Source: Calothrix anomala FACHB-343
GTDB lineage: Bacteria > Cyanobacteriota > Cyanobacteriia > Cyanobacteriales > Nostocaceae
Direction of reading: 5' to 3'
Assembly (NCBI RefSeq): GCF_014696435.1
Contig: NZ_JACJQG010000012.1
Coordinates: 62,001-126,000 of the forward strand
Length of the DNA: 64,000 bases
Of the stretch, positions 26,755 through 34,803 are shown in pieces. Position 1 is the first letter of the stretch, and the number at the start of each line of letters is the position of its first letter. The notes beneath the pieces are model-generated. The model was given only the letters and a program-made list of their open reading frames with translations. It was not told the origin of the DNA and did not search any database. The position numbers and the translations under genes were made by a program.

Positions 26755-27225
26755 ATGAAAAAACTCACACCTATCTTAATTAGCAGTCTTCTACTTTTCG
26801 GTGCTGTTGCTTGTAATAATACTGAGAGAACCAGTGAATCAGCACCCGCTAATCCTAACGAAGCAGTAGAAAGACCTGATGCGCAAGCAACAGAAGCTGC
26901 ACAAAAAGATGCTCAAAGCGAGACTCGCCGCAGACAATTAAATGCTGATATTCGCGCTCGCGAACAGCGAAATAATGCTACCGGTGGCGATACTCAAAGA
27001 GCTACAGGCGACCTTGCTAGCGAAGTTCGCTCTAAATTAGAAGCGAATATTCCTAATGGCGCTCTCACAGTTGAAGCTGCTGAAAATGGTACAGTTACTG
27101 TTGGTGGAACTGTAAATAATCAGGATCAGTTAAATAAAATTGCACCTTTATCTAAGGAAATAAAAGGTGTAAAACAAGTAGTTGTTAAAGCAGTAGTTGC
27201 GCCACCAACTCAACAAAATCGATAA
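26755..27225 (+). CDS. BON-domain lipoprotein
   Basis: A 156-residue protein from the ATG at 26755. A lipoprotein signal (KKLTPILISSLLLFGAVAC, lipid-modified Cys20) is followed by a low-complexity Glu/Ala/Gln/Arg segment (about 25-85). A single BON domain closes the chain (SEVRSKLEANIPNGALTVEAAENGTVTVGGTVNNQDQLNKI is the recognisable stretch; then GVKQVVVKAVV). BON domains bind membranes and occur in osmotic-shock proteins such as OsmY. The upstream longer frame reads through repeat DNA and is not used. Location after the GSP17M-like gene fits a stress/envelope set. Confidence 0.88.
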   Translation: MKKLTPILISSLLLFGAVACNNTERTSESAPANPNEAVERPDAQATEAAQKDAQSETRRRQLNADIRAREQRNNATGGDTQRATGDLASEVRSKLEANIPNGALTVEAAENGTVTVGGTVNNQDQLNKIAPLSKEIKGVKQVVVKAVVAPPTQQNR

Positions 27226-27424
27226 TTATAAATCCCTGTTAATTTTAACTAGGATTTAGTTCTAAAATTTCATAATTATTAGAGCCTGTAATCATAAAAT
27301 TATGTATAATTGATTATAGGCTTTTGCCGCGATTGCAATGATTTTGAATTACAATCAAGGCTATTTTATTGATTGATATTCAATCAATAATGACAACTTG
27401 GGTGAAGCACACAATACAAAAGTT

Positions 27425-27859
27425 ATGACAACCGAACAACAGCAAATGGAATTCGCTAACTCTACCTCCCCAGAGGCTAGTGTAGCTATTACAGGTACAA
27501 ACAATCAAAATTTGCCAAAGCTACCTCCAGCAAATCAATCTAATGAGCAATGGCAACAAATTGGGCGTCAAGTTGCTGACTTTTTAGCACAGCTTCCTGA
27601 ATATGTAAGCAGATTTTTCAACCAATATAAACAGCCTTTAGTCACTGTATTTTTGATTTTGTCTGCATTTGTGACACTAAAAGTAGTGTTAGCACTTCTC
27701 AGTGCAATTAATACGATTCCTTTACTTGCGCCAACTTTTGAGTTAATTGGTATCGGTTACACAGCTTGGTTTGCTTCCCGTTATCTGATTAAAGCTGACA
27801 ATCGCCAAGAATTAACTCAAGAAATTCGCCGTTTTCAAAATCAGATTGTCGGCTCGTAA
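27425..27859 (+). CDS. Stand-alone CAAD/CURT1-type thylakoid membrane protein
   Basis: A 144-residue protein from the ATG at 27425. The N-terminal half is a polar, Gln/Asn/Pro-rich segment. The rest is a CAAD domain: an amphipathic helix (IGRQVADFLAQLPEYVSRFF), span 1 (PLVTVFLILSAFVTLKVVLALLSAI), span 2 (LLAPTFELIGIGYTAWFASRYL) and a final amphipathic helix (NRQELTQEIRRFQNQI). CAAD domains anchor some cyanobacterial aminoacyl-tRNA synthetases to thylakoids; stand-alone forms relate to CURT1, which bends thylakoid edges. The IleRS in this window has no CAAD tail. An earlier in-frame start at 27398 is possible but less natural. Confidence 0.88.
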   Translation: MTTEQQQMEFANSTSPEASVAITGTNNQNLPKLPPANQSNEQWQQIGRQVADFLAQLPEYVSRFFNQYKQPLVTVFLILSAFVTLKVVLALLSAINTIPLLAPTFELIGIGYTAWFASRYLIKADNRQELTQEIRRFQNQIVGS

Positions 27860-27898
27860 TTTATTGATAGCTTAATTTAATTCAATCATTTATTTAAA

Positions 27899-27927
27899 TG
27901 TAGCCTAGCAATAAAAAGGCTACATTT
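27899..27927 (+). terminator. Putative terminator after CAAD gene
   Basis: TGTAGCC (27899-27905) pairs with GGCTACA (27917-27923), followed by TTTT. A modest 7-bp stem. Confidence 0.55.
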
Positions 27928-28135
27928 TCTGGCGTCTATATTTATGACAAATGACTAATGACTTTTATATTTAATTACACCGACCAACTTAAAAGAAAAT
28001 AATATATCCCTGGGGATAGAGTAAATAGTTAATTATCCTCAGTAATGCACTTCTAAAGATAGTATCTTTATCTTGATGAAAAGTTTAATCTAGTCCCAGA
28101 AGTTATGAACAAAATGTTTAACGAGGGCGTAATTT

Positions 28136-28543
28136 ATGACTAATAAAGAAGTTAGAAAAGCAGTAGATTCTTCCGAGCGCGTTGAATCAGATGCATATGA
28201 TAGAGGTATTATTCCAGCAGAAACAGCAGCGCGTAAAGAAAGAGAAGGAGACTTATATAAAACAGTCCCCACCGAAGAAAGAGAAGCCAGCGCTCCCACC
28301 GACGATCAAACCCACTCTGATAGCATCCGCACTACAGATGGTTACACAGTTGATAAAGAAGGTTTATTAAACAATTATGCTGTTGAGCCAGAAATGTATT
28401 ATGAAGTACCTGGTGATGCACAAGAATCAGCAGCACAAGATACAGCTAACCGTGTGGAAGAACTAATTGAAGCAAATGAAGATAAAGAAGGTGAATTAAC
28501 AGATAAGAATGATACTCGCGGTAGAGGCCCGGGACTAGTGTAA
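28136..28543 (+). CDS. Acidic, probably disordered hypothetical protein
   Basis: 135 residues, rich in Glu, Asp, Thr and Ala, with no hydrophobic core, no signal and no Cys. Segments such as RVESDAYDRGIIPAETAARKEREGDLYKTVPTEERE and YEVPGDAQESAAQDTANRVEELIEANEDKEGEL suggest an intrinsically disordered, hydrophilin-like chain with one helical stretch. No family name is offered. Its place after the stress-type genes, its own terminator and its composition fit a desiccation- or stress-related protein, but this is inference only. GAGGGCG lies near the ATG as a weak ribosome-binding context. Confidence 0.7.
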   Translation: MTNKEVRKAVDSSERVESDAYDRGIIPAETAARKEREGDLYKTVPTEEREASAPTDDQTHSDSIRTTDGYTVDKEGLLNNYAVEPEMYYEVPGDAQESAAQDTANRVEELIEANEDKEGELTDKNDTRGRGPGLV

Positions 28544-28595
28544 CTGTTTTCCTGTCTATAAACTCTGAAATTTCTAGTGGTACTGTAATTATGAT

Positions 28596-28630
28596 GATGA
28601 GGATTTTTTTCCTCATCTTTATTTTTGTTT
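28596..28630 (+). terminator. Rho-independent terminator
   Basis: Perfect stem GATGAGGA/TCCTCATC with a T6 loop, followed by TTTATTTTTG; 53 bp after the acidic-protein gene stop. Confidence 0.85.
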
Positions 28631-28834
28631 TTAAATAAAACCTTTAATTGGTAAAATTTTTATGGCTTTTCGGATTTTTGTATAGGGAAAGTCCAGGTTA
28701 AACTAGGCATATGTTCTACTCTTGCTAGAAGAGAGGCTGTTAGCCGCCCTTTCAAAGCAATCACCCATAGAATCCTCATCGGTGGGTGGAACGAAGTAGA
28801 ACCCAACATATGTTATTGGTAAATTATCTTATTT

Positions 28835-29407
28835 ATGCCTCTTTCTCATTTTGATCGCTCAGATTTAATTATTAGAAAAGCAACTGTACAAGATTTACGC
28901 AAAAAAATAATAGAATCAGTTAATTATTGTATTGTTATATTAATTTCAATCTTGATTATTTCATTTTTTATTATTTCTTATTTTGCAGATGCATGGATTT
29001 TATTAATAGTATTTATACTACCTTTGATTTTAGCTTTGGTGTCAATTACTTATAATTTGGGGAGATTACAGGGTAAATTTCCAATACAACCCAGAGAGAT
29101 AACTTCTTGGGTTGCAATATATCAAGGGAAAGTTATTGGTTGGGTTGATATTAATACTCAGAAAGATTATTCAATTTTGGAAAATATACGAATTAAGCCT
29201 AATTTACGAAGAAAAAGAATAGGTTATTTATTAATTCAAACACTTTCACATGAAATAATAAAGCCTTTATATGTACAATCATCTAGTCATTCAGTAGCAT
29301 TTTATGAAAGTCTTGGGTTTACAGAAGTTTCCCAGAAAGATTTACCAAATAAAATAAAAGAATGCAGCGCGTTTTCATTAAGATTAAAAGATATGGTTTT
29401 GAAATAA
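28835..29407 (+). CDS. GNAT acetyltransferase with a two-helix membrane insert
   Basis: 190 residues. The first 25 residues (DLIIRKATVQDLRKKI) begin a GNAT fold. They are interrupted by two strong membrane spans (about 30-50 and 54-75; YCIVILISILIISFFIIS and WILLIVFILPLILALVS). The fold then resumes with WVAIYQGKVIGWVDINTQ, the acetyl-CoA pyrophosphate loop IKPNLRRKRIGYLLIQ (RxxRIG) and SVAFYESLGF. So the catalytic domain would be held at the cytoplasmic face of a membrane. The substrate is unknown. The region is AT-rich compared with neighbours, which may mean transfer or weak constraint. No partner gene is evident. Confidence 0.78.
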   Translation: MPLSHFDRSDLIIRKATVQDLRKKIIESVNYCIVILISILIISFFIISYFADAWILLIVFILPLILALVSITYNLGRLQGKFPIQPREITSWVAIYQGKVIGWVDINTQKDYSILENIRIKPNLRRKRIGYLLIQTLSHEIIKPLYVQSSSHSVAFYESLGFTEVSQKDLPNKIKECSAFSLRLKDMVLK

Positions 29408-29432
29408 AAACAGCCTATATCTAGATTTTATC

Positions 29433-29741
29433 TTGATGCAAATTATCTCAATTTCTAACTCACCTATTTATCAAATCCAGTATCTTACAGCAGCTTCTAG
29501 TGGTTTGGGTTTGATTGAAAGATATCTTCCCATTTTATTAGCAGAAGTTGATTTGCTACCTAATAATTTACATGCAATTATTATTACTAGCGATTTACAA
29601 GGAATTGACCCGAAAAATCACCAACTTCTTGCTTATCTACTCCTTGAAGAATTAGAAACCTTAAATAATGGTATCCAAGTTATTAAAGCAGATGGACGTG
29701 CAATTGTAATTCAGGTAAAAAATGAGAGCTTGCTGAATTAA
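29433..29741 (+). CDS. Small protein, possibly the N-terminal part of a metallophosphoesterase-type protein
   Basis: 102 residues: MMQIISISNSPIYQIQYLTAASSGLGLIERYLPILLAEV, then HAIIITSDLQGIDP, then helices ending at QVKNESLLN. The SDLQG segment recalls the start of a metallophosphoesterase family seen in cyanobacteria and other phyla, but the metal-binding motifs that should follow are absent. It may therefore be a truncated or stand-alone N-terminal module. Its stop overlaps by 4 bases the stop end of the convergent metallophosphoesterase gene. The family suggestion is from memory and weak. Confidence 0.55.
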   Translation: MMQIISISNSPIYQIQYLTAASSGLGLIERYLPILLAEVDLLPNNLHAIIITSDLQGIDPKNHQLLAYLLLEELETLNNGIQVIKADGRAIVIQVKNESLLN

Positions 29742-31300
29742 ATCTCAAACGGCTCAATTGAGTGATCGCACCATTGGCGTTGATACCATTCTGCAACTAA
29801 AGGACGGACAATAAATTTAGGCTGGCGATCGCCTTTGACATCAATGCGCAAACAGGAGTAAGGTCTATGTTTATGAGAACCCTGTCCGCTACGTCCGATG
29901 AAAAGTTGCGATCGCGCTACTAATTTCTCGCCATCTTCCCGAATTTCCTTTAAATCTGCACCCTCTGGACGTTGGCGGCGTAAACTAAAACCACTACCAC
30001 CACAAACAATCCAGGGGATATGAGAATCAGCATGTCCTGTATCTGTTGTTTGTAGATATTCTAAACAATGGGCGTGACCGTTAATCACTAAATCTACTAA
30101 AGGACGATTTTCCGTCAGAGAACCTAATTTTTCTGCTACCGCATCAAACACCCCACGCAACCGATTACGAATTGCTAAAGTTTGCGCTTGTTGCCATTTT
30201 GTCGCCTCAGTTACATAGGGTGGATGATGAAAGAAAATTATTCTTCCCCGCACTTGGGGATTTTGCCAAGATTCAATTAATCTTTGTCTTAACCAATCTA
30301 ATTGTTCAATATCAATAACTGTAGTTTTATTAAAATCTAATTGCTTTTCTATATCAACTATAATCTCTTCAATTTGTGTGAGTTTAACTTGCAAATCGTC
30401 TAATTGTTCAGCATCTTGAGGATTATTCGGATTAAGAATTGCTGAATCTGCCACAATTTGCTGCTTTTCTTGTTCTAAAGAAGTGCGGCGTTTTTCTAAA
30501 AATCTTCTATCAGCATCGCCTTCTCGCGTTTTTGGTATTGGTGGTGGTTCGTTAAATGTATTAGAATCCAAAGCAAAGAAATCAATGCCACCATAGCGAA
30601 AAGTATAATAACGATTAGGCAGGCGAGTAAAGCTTCCTGGCTGATAAGAAAGACAGCGACTATTATTGATTGTACTTGTATAATGTTGGTCTAAATGACT
30701 GGCTAAATCGCCTGGAAACTGCAAGGTGCAGAGATAGTCTAAAAACGCCCTCGCATAAGCATCACCAGTGCCCGAACCATATAAACCCACATCTAAATCT
30801 AGGCGCGATCGCAATAATCGCCTGATTGGTAAAGTACTAATAGAAACTAAGCCAAATAATAGGGGTAAATCGTAGTAATCATGATTTCCCGGTACAGGTA
30901 AAATTGGCAGTTTGAATACCATTTTGTCATAGGCAATTTTTTTCGCCTGTTCTCCATCAACGAGAAATTCTTGATAAGGCTGAATAAAATTTTGTTGATA
31001 ATATTCTTTCGACCCTACCAGATAAATTACATCGCCTGTGTGCAACATAAAACGGCATTCATGATGATGAGGTAGCATTAATTCCGCCACCTGACGTTGG
31101 GGGTTATGTCCCTTATGCGTCCCCGAACCACTATCCCCGACAACTAAAAATGAAAACTCCAAATCTTCTGTGCGATCGTCTTCGATTACTAGCTGAGTTT
31201 GGTCAATACCACGTTCAAGAATGAGCGGATCTTGCCATTTTACCCGTTGCTGCATCTTGCTAATTTTTTTGGCGATCGCTGGGTCAGAAACAAGTTTCAA
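29738..31300 (-). CDS. Metallophosphoesterase (calcineurin-like)
   Basis: A 520-residue calcineurin-like phosphoesterase with all five metal-site motifs in order: GDSGSG (about residue 54), HTGDVIY, PGNHDYYD, FFHHPPY and NGHAHCLEY. A Glu/Gln-rich coiled insert (about residues 255-320, RRTSLEQEKQQIVADS...) interrupts the domain. No signal peptide is present, so it is likely cytoplasmic. Its C-terminus overlaps the convergent small gene by 4 bp. The substrate is unknown; members act on phosphomono-, di- or nucleotide esters. The next genes upstream, past a repeat block, encode a lipid-kinase-like enzyme in the same direction. Confidence 0.88.
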   Translation of the reverse strand: MKLVSDPAIAKKISKMQQRVKWQDPLILERGIDQTQLVIEDDRTEDLEFSFLVVGDSGSGTHKGHNPQRQVAELMLPHHHECRFMLHTGDVIYLVGSKEYYQQNFIQPYQEFLVDGEQAKKIAYDKMVFKLPILPVPGNHDYYDLPLLFGLVSISTLPIRRLLRSRLDLDVGLYGSGTGDAYARAFLDYLCTLQFPGDLASHLDQHYTSTINNSRCLSYQPGSFTRLPNRYYTFRYGGIDFFALDSNTFNEPPPIPKTREGDADRRFLEKRRTSLEQEKQQIVADSAILNPNNPQDAEQLDDLQVKLTQIEEIIVDIEKQLDFNKTTVIDIEQLDWLRQRLIESWQNPQVRGRIIFFHHPPYVTEATKWQQAQTLAIRNRLRGVFDAVAEKLGSLTENRPLVDLVINGHAHCLEYLQTTDTGHADSHIPWIVCGGSGFSLRRQRPEGADLKEIREDGEKLVARSQLFIGRSGQGSHKHRPYSCLRIDVKGDRQPKFIVRPLVAEWYQRQWCDHSIEPFEI

Positions 31301-31316
31301 TGTAATTTACTCCTAA

Positions 31317-31345
31317 ATGGGCATGGGGCATGGGGCATTGGGCAA
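31317..31345. repeat. Short tandem repeat (GGGCATG)
   Basis: Four GGGCAT(G/T) heptamers between the metallophosphoesterase start and the 97-bp repeat copy 2. Confidence 0.85.
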
Positions 31346-31363
31346 AAGTCAAATAGAATTCTT

Positions 31364-31460
31364 AATTTTGAATTTTGCGGAAAGTCTGAGCGGAGGTTTC
31401 CTCCGTACACCGAAGGGGTTGCCGCAGGCATCAGAACTTTCCAAGAGAGAATTTTGAATT
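31364..31460. repeat. 97-bp dispersed repeat, copy 2
   Basis: Identical to 26591-26687. It is followed almost at once by the stop end of the lipid-kinase-like gene. Confidence 0.95.
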
Positions 31461-31465
31461 TTGAA

Positions 31466-32458
31466 TTATTTGTCCTCCTTGTTCCCTGAATTCTCTGCCG
31501 GATTTTTCATTTCAATTACCAAATTTGGTAGTCCATCTAACTTCTCTACTGGTACTACTTCATCTACTTGGGGCACAAAAATCTTTAATCCACATGGTAC
31601 ACATTTAACTTCAATTGGCGTGTTACCAATGATTTCGCCATCTAAAGCTACTTTTTGCGGGGGATTTGTGGTGATTTTAAATTGTTTGGCGCGGAGGTAG
31701 CCAATATCATCACGTTCTACGGGATTACCCGCAGAAGCGGTTTGGAATAAATGATATGTAGCTGCGATCGCGCCGGCTTTGTTTGCTGGTGCGACAATAG
31801 TTAAATCTAGCAGTCCATCATCATAAATAATCCCGGCTGGCCCTTGGGCTAAAACTGAAGTCGGGGGTGCTGCATTGGCAACAGTGACAGCCGCAGCTTG
31901 AGTTTTAATGATTCTGTCTTCGGTTTCAATTTCTACATCAAAACTCTCTAATTCTCGCAATTGCTGAATGCCGGCGAGGACGTAAGCTAAAATACCAAAG
32001 CGCTTTTTTGCTTCTCTGTCTGCACGTTCTACCGTTTCCGCTTCAAAACCGATACCTACTAGTAGTACCATCGGTAGATCGTTGCAATAGGCGACATCGA
32101 CATTCTTCGTTGCACCTTGGAGAATTGTCTCACAAGCAGCTTCAATGGTATCGGGAATAGTCAAAGCTGTGGCAAAGGCGTTCGCCGTTCCCCTGGAAAT
32201 GATGCCTAAGGGAATATTAGTATTAACTACAGCTGCGGCGGCGGCGGAGAGAGTTCCATCACCACCAGAAGCGATAATTTCATCTACTCCACGTTCCACT
32301 GCGGCATAAGCTAGTTTATCTGCACCAACTTCTTCGGTGGTAATGTAAATATCTAAATCAATTTCTGGCTCTAATATTGCCCGAATCTGTGCCAATTCTT
32401 GTTCTGAGTCACCTTGACCAGCTACGGGATTAAAGATGAGGCAAGCGGAACGCTTCAT
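31466..32458 (-). CDS. Diacylglycerol kinase-family protein (YegS/DagK type)
   Basis: 330 residues from the ATG at 32458 (MKRSACLIFNPVAGQGDSEQEL); an in-frame start 3 codons earlier is possible. The DAGK catalytic domain is clear: NPVAGQG, the nucleotide loop ASGGDGTLSAAAAAVV, and RGTANAFATALTIP. The C-terminal YegS-like beta domain contains DDGLLDLTIVAP and the acidic metal site. It would phosphorylate a lipid such as diacylglycerol or a related alcohol. A Pro/Glu-rich tail ends the chain. Same direction as the metallophosphoesterase downstream, though separated by repeats. Confidence 0.88.
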   Translation of the reverse strand: MKRSACLIFNPVAGQGDSEQELAQIRAILEPEIDLDIYITTEEVGADKLAYAAVERGVDEIIASGGDGTLSAAAAAVVNTNIPLGIISRGTANAFATALTIPDTIEAACETILQGATKNVDVAYCNDLPMVLLVGIGFEAETVERADREAKKRFGILAYVLAGIQQLRELESFDVEIETEDRIIKTQAAAVTVANAAPPTSVLAQGPAGIIYDDGLLDLTIVAPANKAGAIAATYHLFQTASAGNPVERDDIGYLRAKQFKITTNPPQKVALDGEIIGNTPIEVKCVPCGLKIFVPQVDEVVPVEKLDGLPNLVIEMKNPAENSGNKEDK

Positions 32459-32609
32459 AAGAATCAAAGCTTAAAATACAATATCGTTAAAAATTATCAA
32501 AATTATTCATACCATACCGATAAGATTGCCTCTTCCTCCTCACGGCAGGTTCTCAGCTATTGACACACTTGATGAAGGAAGGGGGGTAGCTTGAAAATAT
32601 TGTTGATTG

Positions 32610-32672
32610 TTGTAGGGGCGGGTTCACAGATATCCTCACCGATCAACAATGATCTAAATAAACCCGCCCCTA
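32610..32672. repeat. Inverted repeat TTGTAGGGGCGGGTT / AACCCGCCCCTACA
   Basis: A palindromic pair with about 38 bp between the arms. The same GTAGGGGCGGG motif forms a perfect hairpin at 45805-45841 and occurs in part at 63410. Confidence 0.75.
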
Positions 32673-32707
32673 CAGACTGTTGACTGGGAGGAGAAATTTT
32701 TCAGATT

Positions 32708-32959
32708 GCAATCGGATCGAGTTTGAATGCAATCGGATCGAGTTTGAATGCAATCGGATCAAGTTTGAATGCAATCGAATCGAGTTTGAATGCGATCAAA
32801 TCAAGTTTGAATGCAATCAAATCAAGTTTGAATGCAATCAAATCAAGTTTGAATGCAATCAAATCGAGTTTGAACGCGATCGAATCGAGTTTGAATGCAA
32901 TCAAATCGAGTTTGAATGCGATCAAATCGAGTTTGAACGCGATCGCATCGACTAACAAT
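32708..32959. repeat. 21-bp minisatellite, 12 units
   Basis: Twelve tandem 21-bp units of GCAATCGGATCGAGTTTGAA-T type; the last is degenerate. The unit length is a multiple of three, so several frames stay open: plus frames give CNRIEFE and SLNAIxS heptads, and the minus frame gives AFKLDxI. All differences between units are transitions (G/A or C/T) at five positions. Four of the five are synonymous in the SLNAIxS and AFKLDxI frames. No start codon with a convincing context opens any of them, so it is listed as a repeat. Confidence 0.95.
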
Positions 32960-33005
32960 GCTATTTTCTGCTATTTTGGTGCATACACGTACATTCTAAA
33001 ATATT

Positions 33006-33428
33006 ATGAATCGGTTTTTACCACATTTTTTCAGTATTATTGCCCTCAGTAGTTTGTCTGTTGCGACTGTGACAATGGCAAACACAACACCGGAAAATCC
33101 CAAGCTACAGTTAGCGCAAAAGCTTAACTGTAATAACGCGCAAACTCAAGTCGAAATTAATCAATGCGCTCAGTTATCCTATCAAAATGCTGATAAAAAA
33201 TTGAATCAAGTTTATAAAAAACTTCTGCCAACTTTATCTAGTTCCAGAAAACAGAAATTAATTACTGCACAGCAAGCCTGGATTAAGTTTCGCGATGCTA
33301 GTTGTGAGTTTGAACGCAGCCAATATGCAGGCGGAACTATTGCACCTACAATTTATTTAGGTTGTTTAGAACGCACTACACAACAACGTACTCAACAATT
33401 ACAGGATTACCTCAATTCAGATAATTAA
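33006..33428 (+). CDS. LprI-type (DUF1311) secreted protein
   Basis: 140 residues with a signal peptide (FLPHFFSIIALSSLSVATVTMA, cleavage near residue 25). The mature part carries the DUF1311/LprI pattern: LNCNNAQTQVEINQCAQLSYQNADKKLNQVYKKL, SRKQKLITAQQAWIKFRDASCEFE and YLGCLERTTQQRTQQLQ, with four cysteines that can form two disulfides. LprI of Mycobacterium is a lysozyme inhibitor; for most bacterial members the role is unproven. The gene starts 46 bp after the minisatellite. Confidence 0.85.
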   Translation: MNRFLPHFFSIIALSSLSVATVTMANTTPENPKLQLAQKLNCNNAQTQVEINQCAQLSYQNADKKLNQVYKKLLPTLSSSRKQKLITAQQAWIKFRDASCEFERSQYAGGTIAPTIYLGCLERTTQQRTQQLQDYLNSDN

Positions 33429-33500
33429 TCTTAACTGAAGGCTGAATCCTCGATCCTTTAAGCTAATACGCATCTAAATTGCGTAACTACTAATAAGGGC

Positions 33501-33580
33501 TATCAACAGTCAACAGTCAACAGTCAACCGTCAACAGCCCTCACAATGGATTGTGCAACTTCAAAGCAGATTAGCTTATC
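33501..33580. repeat. Heptamer array (CAGTCAA) plus a 50-bp dispersed repeat
   Basis: 33501-33536 holds CAGTCAA/CCGTCAA heptamers. 33531-33580 is the reverse complement (with few changes) of 61090-61142, which likewise abuts a heptamer array. Heptamers and the 50-bp unit thus travel together. Confidence 0.8.
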
Positions 33581-33715
33581 CTGTTATTTGGTAAATAAAT
33601 GTAAAGAAAATCGCAATTAAACTTAACTCAAATTAAGCAATTAGCATCCGGTAAGTCACTCACTGCGGTAGTCTAGATGAGAGTGAAATTATCGCCTTGT
33701 TTGACATTTTGTTTT

Positions 33716-34687
33716 ATGACTTCAACTGTTTCCAGTCCTGCACGCACAATCCGTATTGGTTCTCGTAAAAGTCAACTGGCTCTAGTTCAAACCCACTGGG
33801 TAAAAGAGCAACTGCAAAAAAGCTATCCTGAGATTGCTTTTGAAGTCCATACCATGTCTACCCAAGGCGACAAAATCCTGGATGTAGCATTAGCCAAAAT
33901 TGGTGATAAAGGATTATTTACCAAAGAATTAGAAGTTGGGATGCTCAACAAGGAGATTGATTTTGCGGTACATTCCCTCAAGGATCTGCCAACTAAATTA
34001 CCAGAAGGTTTAACATTGGCAGCAATTACCGAAAGGGAAAATCCAGCAGATGCTTTGGTACTGCACGAAAAGTATAAAGGTCAGCAAATTGATACTTTAC
34101 CAGCAGGTGCAGTAATTGGTACATCCTCTCTGCGGAGATTAGCCCAGTTACGCCATAAATTCCCCCATTTTACATTTAAAGATGTGCGGGGAAATTTGAA
34201 TACACGCATGGCTAAATTAGATGCGGGTGAATATGATGCTTTAATTTTGGCAGTTGCCGGGTTAGAGCGGTTGGGAATGAGCGATCGCGTTCATCAAATT
34301 TTACCTAAAGAAATCTCGCTCCATGCAGTTGGTCAAGGTGCTTTGGGTATAGAATGCCGTGCAGATGATACCGAATTGATATCTCTGCTCAAAGCGATCG
34401 AACATCCCGAAACCCGCGATCGCTGTTTAGCTGAACGTGCCTTTTTACGCGATCTCGAAGGCGGCTGTCAAGTACCCATTGGTGTAAATACGGAAATTAA
34501 TGGTGATACTTTAACCTTAACCGGGATAGTTGCTAGCGTCGATGGACAAAATCTAGTCAAAGACACCGTTACCGGAGAAGCCAAAAACGCCGAAAATCTG
34601 GGTACACAACTGGCGCATTTATTGCGAGAACAAGGCGCACAAGCAATCTTAGATGTGATTTTTACCGAAATCCAAAGAGGTTCTTAA
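33716..34687 (+). CDS. hemC: Porphobilinogen deaminase (hydroxymethylbilane synthase)
   Basis: Joins four porphobilinogen units into hydroxymethylbilane in the tetrapyrrole route to chlorophyll, haem and bilins. From the ATG at 33716 the protein is 323 residues, the usual family length; an in-frame ATG at 33677 would add 13 hydrophobic residues. Motifs: [39 protein letters not shown] (catalytic Asp), [12 protein letters not shown], and the dipyrromethane-binding Cys in [10 protein letters not shown]. It is a soluble cytoplasmic enzyme and complete. A heptamer array lies upstream; glgA follows in the same direction after 116 bp. Confidence 0.97.
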   Translation: MTSTVSSPARTIRIGSRKSQLALVQTHWVKEQLQKSYPEIAFEVHTMSTQGDKILDVALAKIGDKGLFTKELEVGMLNKEIDFAVHSLKDLPTKLPEGLTLAAITERENPADALVLHEKYKGQQIDTLPAGAVIGTSSLRRLAQLRHKFPHFTFKDVRGNLNTRMAKLDAGEYDALILAVAGLERLGMSDRVHQILPKEISLHAVGQGALGIECRADDTELISLLKAIEHPETRDRCLAERAFLRDLEGGCQVPIGVNTEINGDTLTLTGIVASVDGQNLVKDTVTGEAKNAENLGTQLAHLLREQGAQAILDVIFTEIQRGS

Positions 34688-34803
34688 GCCAATCCGCACC
34701 CGGATATGGTTAGATAAGTAATCAGTGAACAGTGAAAAAGTCATGATTGAGTAACTAAAAACTGATTCACTGTGTAGGCAGAATCGGGGAAACATATATT
34801 ACC

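Noticed and set aside
32680-32955. Protein-coding gene of CNRIEFE repeats
   Set aside because: Unit differences are non-synonymous in this frame, and the frame starts at a non-ATG codon in repeat-rich DNA; kept as a minisatellite only.
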